Assembly: GCA_019347995.1 (NCBI GenBank) | Contig: JAHWKH010000063.1 | Span: 1 to 9,712 of the forward strand | DNA: 9,712 bases | From: Gemmatimonadota bacterium | Lineage (GTDB): Bacteria; Gemmatimonadota; Gemmatimonadetes; Longimicrobiales; UBA6960 | Reading direction: 5' to 3' | In this document: positions 6,366 to 9,712 of the stretch, in pieces | Numbering within the stretch: position 1 is the stretch's first letter | Layout of the letters: each line of letters opens with the position of its first letter | The notes under the pieces: model-generated | Database searches by the model: none | What the model was told of the DNA's origin: nothing | Seen by the model: the letters and a program-made list of their open reading frames with translations, nothing else | Made by a program: the position numbers and the translations under genes

Positions 6366-6569
6366 CTAGTACCGGTGCTCCGCCACCACGCTGCCGTCGT
6401 CCCTGTGGACCACCAGCGCGCCGTGGCGGGAGCGGGCGAGCTCCCTTCCCACGCGCAGCGCCGACTCCTTCTCGGCACACGTGGTGACGGTGGTCGCGTC
6501 CCTCTCTTCCTGCACGGTCCAGTGCCCCCGTTCGGGGACCACGTGATAGGTGGTGCTGGGATAGACCAC
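6366..6569 (-). CDS. Small DUF2188 domain protein
   Basis: A 67-aa soluble protein that matches the small DUF2188 family by eye. It has the opening TTYHVVPERGHWTVQEE (6-22), a helix rich in Ala/Arg (A36-R46 region, SALRVGRELARS), and the closing strand pair HGALVVHRDDGSVVAEHRY (49-67). Family members are short alpha/beta proteins of unknown function, often single-gene units in high-GC and soil bacteria. GTG at 6569 is chosen because GGAGGAG lies about five bases upstream on the minus strand and the family usually starts only a few residues before the first strand; the reading frame stays open further upstream without meaning. It converges on the ADOP gene and diverges from the aldehyde dehydrogenase gene with a 151-base gap. 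No partner is indicated. Confidence 0.82.
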   Translation of the reverse strand: MVYPSTTYHVVPERGHWTVQEERDATTVTTCAEKESALRVGRELARSRHGALVVHRDDGSVVAEHRY

Positions 6570-6621
6570 GGCGCTCCTCCGGTCGTGTCGCCCCTTATGG
6601 ACGGATGCGGCCATCCTCGAA

Positions 6622-6636
6622 GGCACGAAGCGTGCC
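6622..6636. promoter_or_regulatory. Perfect dyad in the DUF2188/aldehyde dehydrogenase divergent intergenic region
   Basis: GGCACG-AAG-CGTGCC is an exact 6-bp inverted repeat with a three-base centre. It lies 53 bases from the DUF2188 start and 85 bases before the dehydrogenase start. It could be an operator for a dimeric regulator or a small leader hairpin. The rest of this 151-base region shows no convincing promoter; CATAAG on the minus strand (about 6592-6597) and TATCAC on the plus strand (about 6646-6651) are weak -10 candidates. Confidence 0.35.
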
Positions 6637-6720
6637 GACGGCGGTATCACGCGGCCCGCCGACGCTCCCGACGCGGTGGGCCGTCCCCGACGCCCCGCAC
6701 GACCCGCAGGAGGATCCCGC

Positions 6721-8088
6721 ATGAGCCTCGACGCCGTCAACCCGGCCACCGGCACCGTCATTCGCAAGTATCCCGAGATGGAGGACGGCGCCGTGGAGGA
6801 CATCCTCGCCCACGCGCACCAGGCGTACCTCGAATGGCGGGACACGGACTTTCCGGACCGGGCCGCCCCCATGCGCGCCGCCGCCACCATCCTCCGCGAC
6901 CGGAGCCGCGAGCTGGCCGAGCTCATGACCCGCGAGATGGGCAAGCCGGTGGCGGCCGGCGAGGGCGAGGTGGAGAAGTGCGCGTGGGTGTGCGAGCACT
7001 ACGCCGAGCACGCCGAGGCCTTCCTGGCGCCGGTGCGGGTGGAGACCGAGGCCACCCGCAGCTACTGGACGCACCGCCCGCTGGGCGTGGTGCTGGCCGT
7101 CATGCCGTGGAACTTCCCCTTCTGGCAGGTCTTCCGCTTCGCCGCTCCGGGCCTCATGGCCGGGAACGCCGGCGTGCTGAAACACGCGTCCAACGTGCCG
7201 GGCTGCGCCCTGGCCATCGAGGAGGTCTTCCGGGACGCGGGCTTCCCGGAGCACCTCTTCCGCACGCTCATGATCGGCAGCCCGGCCGTCGAGAAGGTCA
7301 TCGAGGACGAGCGGGTCCGCGCCGTGACCCTCACGGGCAGCGTGGGAGCCGGCAAGGCGGTGGCCTCGAAGGCCGGATCGCTGGTGAAGAAGACGGTGCT
7401 GGAGCTGGGGGGCAGCGACCCCTACGTGGTGCTGGAGGACGCGGACCTGGCGGCGGCGGCGGAGACGTGCGCCAGCAGCCGCCTCATCAACTCCGGACAG
7501 AGCTGCATCGCCGCGAAGCGCTTCGTGGTGGTGGACGCGGTCCACGACGCGTTCCTGGAGCGCTTCAGCGCGCGCATGAAGAAGGCGAAGATGGGCGATC
7601 CGCTGAAGGAGGACACCGAGATCGGACCGCAGGCCACCGAGGCGCTGCGGGACCAGCTCCACGACCAGGTGCGGCGGAGCGTGGACGCGGGCGCCCGCCT
7701 CGTCGTCGGGGGCGAGGTCCCCGACAAGGCCGGCGCCTGGTATCCCCCCACGGTGCTGGCCGACGTGGCGCCGGGGATGCCGGCGTGGGAGGAGGAGCTG
7801 TTCGGTCCCGTGGCCGCGGTGATCCGGGCCGACGACGAGGAGGACGCCATCCGCATCGCCAACGCCACCTCGTTCGGCCTCGGCGCCGCCGTCTTCACGA
7901 AAGACCTGGAGCGTGGCGAGCGGATCGCCCGCGATCGCCTCGAGGCGGGCTGCTGCTTCGTGAACGCCCTGGTGAAGTCCGACCCGCGCCTGCCCTTCGG
8001 TGGCATCAAGGAGAGCGGCTACGGACGGGAGCTCTCGCCGCTGGGGATCCGCGAGTTCGTGAACGTGAAGACGGTGTGGGTGGACTGA
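6721..8088 (+). CDS. NAD(P)-dependent aldehyde dehydrogenase, succinate-semialdehyde dehydrogenase type
   Basis: A 455-aa cytoplasmic enzyme of the aldehyde dehydrogenase superfamily, full length for the short GabD1/Sad(YneI)-like group (about 455-465 aa). ATG at 6721 follows a strong AGGAGGA site (6708-6714). Catalytic residues are all present: N131 in MPWNFPFWQ, K154 of the cofactor site in GVLKHAS, the TGSVGAGK loop (205-212), E228 in LELGGSDPY, nucleophile C262 in SGQSCIAAKRF, and E359 before FGP. The opening VNPATG and the ending LPFGGIKESGYGREL (424-438) are typical of succinate-semialdehyde dehydrogenases, which oxidise succinate semialdehyde to succinate in GABA or related catabolism. 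Other aldehydes are possible, since specificity cannot be read with certainty. It is a single-gene unit. No GABA transaminase is in the window. It converges on the carbonic anhydrase gene with a 33-base gap. Confidence 0.93.
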   Translation: MSLDAVNPATGTVIRKYPEMEDGAVEDILAHAHQAYLEWRDTDFPDRAAPMRAAATILRDRSRELAELMTREMGKPVAAGEGEVEKCAWVCEHYAEHAEAFLAPVRVETEATRSYWTHRPLGVVLAVMPWNFPFWQVFRFAAPGLMAGNAGVLKHASNVPGCALAIEEVFRDAGFPEHLFRTLMIGSPAVEKVIEDERVRAVTLTGSVGAGKAVASKAGSLVKKTVLELGGSDPYVVLEDADLAAAAETCASSRLINSGQSCIAAKRFVVVDAVHDAFLERFSARMKKAKMGDPLKEDTEIGPQATEALRDQLHDQVRRSVDAGARLVVGGEVPDKAGAWYPPTVLADVAPGMPAWEEELFGPVAAVIRADDEEDAIRIANATSFGLGAAVFTKDLERGERIARDRLEAGCCFVNALVKSDPRLPFGGIKESGYGRELSPLGIREFVNVKTVWVD

Positions 8089-8092
8089 CGGC

Positions 8093-8123
8093 GACCCGTG
8101 GGAAGCCCGGGGGCCCGCGGGTC
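8093..8123 (+). terminator. Ten-bp hairpin between aldehyde dehydrogenase and carbonic anhydrase genes
   Basis: GACCCGTGGG (8093-8102) pairs with CCCGCGGGTC (8114-8123), nine Watson-Crick pairs and one G-U pair in plus-strand RNA, with an 11-base loop. It begins five bases after the dehydrogenase stop and runs into the carbonic anhydrase stop codon (8122-8124). In minus-strand RNA the G-U becomes an A-C mismatch, so it should serve the plus-strand transcript better. No T-tract follows. Confidence 0.55.
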
Positions 8124-8760
8124 AGTCCACCAGCCCCCGGCCCCGCCAGTGCTTCATCGGAAGCTCCAGCTCCTCGATGAGCCCGGTCTCCACGCGGAAG
8201 AGCCAGCCGTGGAGCGACGGCGCCGCACCCCGGTCCCGGCAGGACTGATAGGCGGGCGACGCCGCCACCGCCTCGACCTGGGCCACCACGTTGCGGGCCG
8301 ACAGCAGATCCGCCCGGGCCTCCGGCTCGTCCAACGCCTCCAGCTCGGCCGCGATGGACCGGCGCAGCTCCTCGAGCGGCTCGAGCCACCGGCGTACCGG
8401 CCCACGCGCCGACCCGTCCAGGGCCGCCTGCACGCCGCCGCAGCGCGTGTGGCCGCACACGATGACGTGTCGCACCTCCAGCGAGCCGATGGCGAAGTCC
8501 AGGACGGCCTGGACGTTGAGGTCGTCGGCCCCCACCTGGTTGGCCACGTTGCGGTGGATGAACAGCTCGCCCGGCTCCGTCTGGGTGATGACGTTGAGGG
8601 GCTTCCTGCTGTCGGAGCAGCCGATGAGGAGGAAGGCCGGCCGCTGACCCTCCGCGAGGCGGCGGAAGTACCCGGGATCCTCCGCCAGGCGCTGGTCCAC
8701 CCAGAGGCGGTTGTTCTCCAGGAGCTCGCCGTAGTCGTGGCCCTCGGCGACGCCGCCCAT
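8122..8760 (-). CDS. Beta-class carbonic anhydrase
   Basis: A 212-aa zinc enzyme that interconverts CO2 and bicarbonate in the cytoplasm, supplying bicarbonate for carboxylation and pH balance. Zinc and active-site residues are visible: C48, D50 and R52 in IGCSDSRKP (46-54), and H104 and C107 in CGHTRCGGV (102-110). FIHRNVANQV (67-76) and LNVQAVLDFAIGSLEVRHVIVCGH (81-104) are the standard core strands and helices. HGWLFRVETGLIEEL (184-198) is the usual C-terminal region. Length fits the bacterial beta class. The start ATG at 8760-8758 overlaps the thyX stop by one base (TGATG), which makes it the second gene of a coupled operon. No good ribosome site of its own is seen. All key residues are present, so it should be active. 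It could be named can or cynT by homology, but no cyanate genes are nearby. Confidence 0.95.
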   Translation of the reverse strand: MGGVAEGHDYGELLENNRLWVDQRLAEDPGYFRRLAEGQRPAFLLIGCSDSRKPLNVITQTEPGELFIHRNVANQVGADDLNVQAVLDFAIGSLEVRHVIVCGHTRCGGVQAALDGSARGPVRRWLEPLEELRRSIAAELEALDEPEARADLLSARNVVAQVEAVAASPAYQSCRDRGAAPSLHGWLFRVETGLIEELELPMKHWRGRGLVD

Positions 8761-9712
8761 CAGACCGTGCGCCCTTCGAACGTCGGCACCGCCCCCTCCA
8801 TCTCCGCGGCCACGTCCTCGGCGGAGCGCATGGCGGACAGGTCCAGCTCGAAGTCGGGGTGCTCGGGCGCGGCCAGCTTCTCGACGAGCTCGCGGGCCTC
8901 CCGTTTCGAGAGCCCCGCCCCCTCGAGGGCCGCCGCGTCCATGGTCGCGCCCTCGCGCGCACGCACGCCGCCGTCCGCCCCGGGCTCGAGAAGCCGGGAC
9001 AGCACGGTGCGCTCGGCCCGGCTGAAGGGGCGCCCCGCCAGGTCGTAGTCCACCCACGCCTCGTAGGAGAGGGGCGCCACCCGCTTCACGATCCCGGCCA
9101 TGACCTCCGCGAAGGCCCGGATCTCCCACTGGGCGTGGGGATCCACGCGCAGGCGCAGGAAGTGGAGCAGGTTGTGGAGGTCGATCTTCCAGTACCACTG
9201 GGTATACGTCGAGAGCGGCAGGTCGATGCGGGCCAGCTCCCGGGCCACGTTCTCCTCCAGCATCCAGCCGTAGCCGTCGCCGGCGTCGCGCCGCAGCGCC
9301 TCCCAGCGGCGCACCGCTTCCCGGTACAGCTCCGCCGGGGCCCCCTCCTCTCTGCCCTGCCGGTTGGACGCGCTCTGCAGCGCGAAGTCCTCGGGCCGGG
9401 GAGTGTAGAAGAGGAGGGGCAGGACGGAATAGCGCGCGCTGTACTCGTTGACGGAGGCCGTCCTGTGCCGCACCCACTGCCGCGCCACGAACATGGGCAT
9501 GGCCACGTGGAACTTGAGCTCCACCATCTCCGAGGGCGTGGTGTGATGGTGGCGGCGCAGGTAGCGGACGAGACCGCGGGTCTGGGACGTGCGCCGCGTG
9601 CCGTAGCCGTAGCTCACGCGGGCGGCGCGCTCCACGTCCTCGTCGGAGCCCATGTAGTCGACCAGCGACACGAAGCCGTGGTCCAGCACGGAGAAGTACC
9701 CGCCCAGGATCT
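8760..9712 (-). CDS. thyX: FAD-dependent thymidylate synthase ThyX, 5' end cut by the window
   Basis: ThyX methylates dUMP to dTMP using methylenetetrahydrofolate, FAD and NADPH. The signature RHRTASVNEYSARY is present about 74-87 residues after the GTG codon at 9689, and covers the RHRxxSxNExSxRY motif. Other conserved parts are LDHGFVSLVDYMGSDE near the start, HTTPSEMVELKFHVAMP, and IDLHNLLHFLRLR. The GTG at 9689 is probably an internal valine: the frame stays open to the window edge and reads ILGGYFS just before VLDHGF, which fits how long ThyX proteins begin. The true start is therefore outside the window, and 317 codons are visible here. About 85 residues follow the core (SRAERTV to the end, with LSKREARELVEKL), as in the longer ThyX subfamily of about 300 aa rather than the 220-250 aa forms. 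It is coupled to the carbonic anhydrase by TGATG. Confidence 0.96.
   Translation of the reverse strand, partial: ILGGYFSVLDHGFVSLVDYMGSDEDVERAARVSYGYGTRRTSQTRGLVRYLRRHHHTTPSEMVELKFHVAMPMFVARQWVRHRTASVNEYSARYSVLPLLFYTPRPEDFALQSASNRQGREEGAPAELYREAVRRWEALRRDAGDGYGWMLEENVARELARIDLPLSTYTQWYWKIDLHNLLHFLRLRVDPHAQWEIRAFAEVMAGIVKRVAPLSYEAWVDYDLAGRPFSRAERTVLSRLLEPGADGGVRAREGATMDAAALEGAGLSKREARELVEKLAAPEHPDFELDLSAMRSAEDVAAEMEGAVPTFEGRTV

Noticed and set aside
6324..8180. 618-aa plus-strand open frame
   Set aside because: Spans the DUF2188 gene antisense and the dehydrogenase gene in a shifted frame; no family motif, and composition of a shadow.

Overview
This 9.7-kb window is high-GC bacterial chromosomal DNA, densely packed with genes and with very few A/T third codon positions. 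I see no rRNA, tRNA, CRISPR array, insertion sequence or phage gene. The PadR plus duplicated 'orphan' MacB-like permease (ADOP) pair, a c-di-GMP-type MshEN domain fused to a receiver domain, and a long-form ThyX together suggest Gemmatimonadota, or less likely Acidobacteriota. This placement is an inference from gene content and base composition, with no marker gene to prove it.

Layout, left to right. At 132-1004 (+) is a 290-aa MshEN-REC signalling protein without a DNA-binding domain. A 59-aa two-helix membrane protein follows at 1134-1313 (+), behind a strong GC hairpin. A two-gene minus-strand operon runs from about 3319 down to 1353: a radical SAM/SPASM-like enzyme, then a calcineurin-like metallophosphoesterase joined to it by a GTGA stop/start overlap. 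Divergent from it, only 8 bp away start to start, is a PadR regulator (3328-3645, +). PadR is coupled by an ATGA overlap to an 885-aa ADOP permease (3642-6299, +). A 67-aa DUF2188 protein (6569-6366, -) converges on the permease. A succinate-semialdehyde-type aldehyde dehydrogenase (6721-8088, +) diverges from DUF2188. It converges on a minus-strand pair, thyX (cut by the right edge) and a beta-carbonic anhydrase, coupled by TGATG.

Three operons with overlapping start and stop codons are evident: radical SAM-phosphoesterase, PadR-ADOP, and ThyX-carbonic anhydrase. At all three convergent junctions (1314-1355, 6300-6365, 8089-8124) there are GC-rich inverted repeats without T-tracts, which are candidates for shared terminators.

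The part most worth following is the radical SAM-phosphoesterase pair. The radical SAM enzyme has a CxxxCxxC cluster and a second set of cysteines. The phosphoesterase keeps several family motifs but has lost the first metal-binding D-x-H. No substrate, precursor peptide or known pathway gene is recognisable beside them, so the pair looks like a two-enzyme unit of unknown function. The other genes belong to recognisable families.
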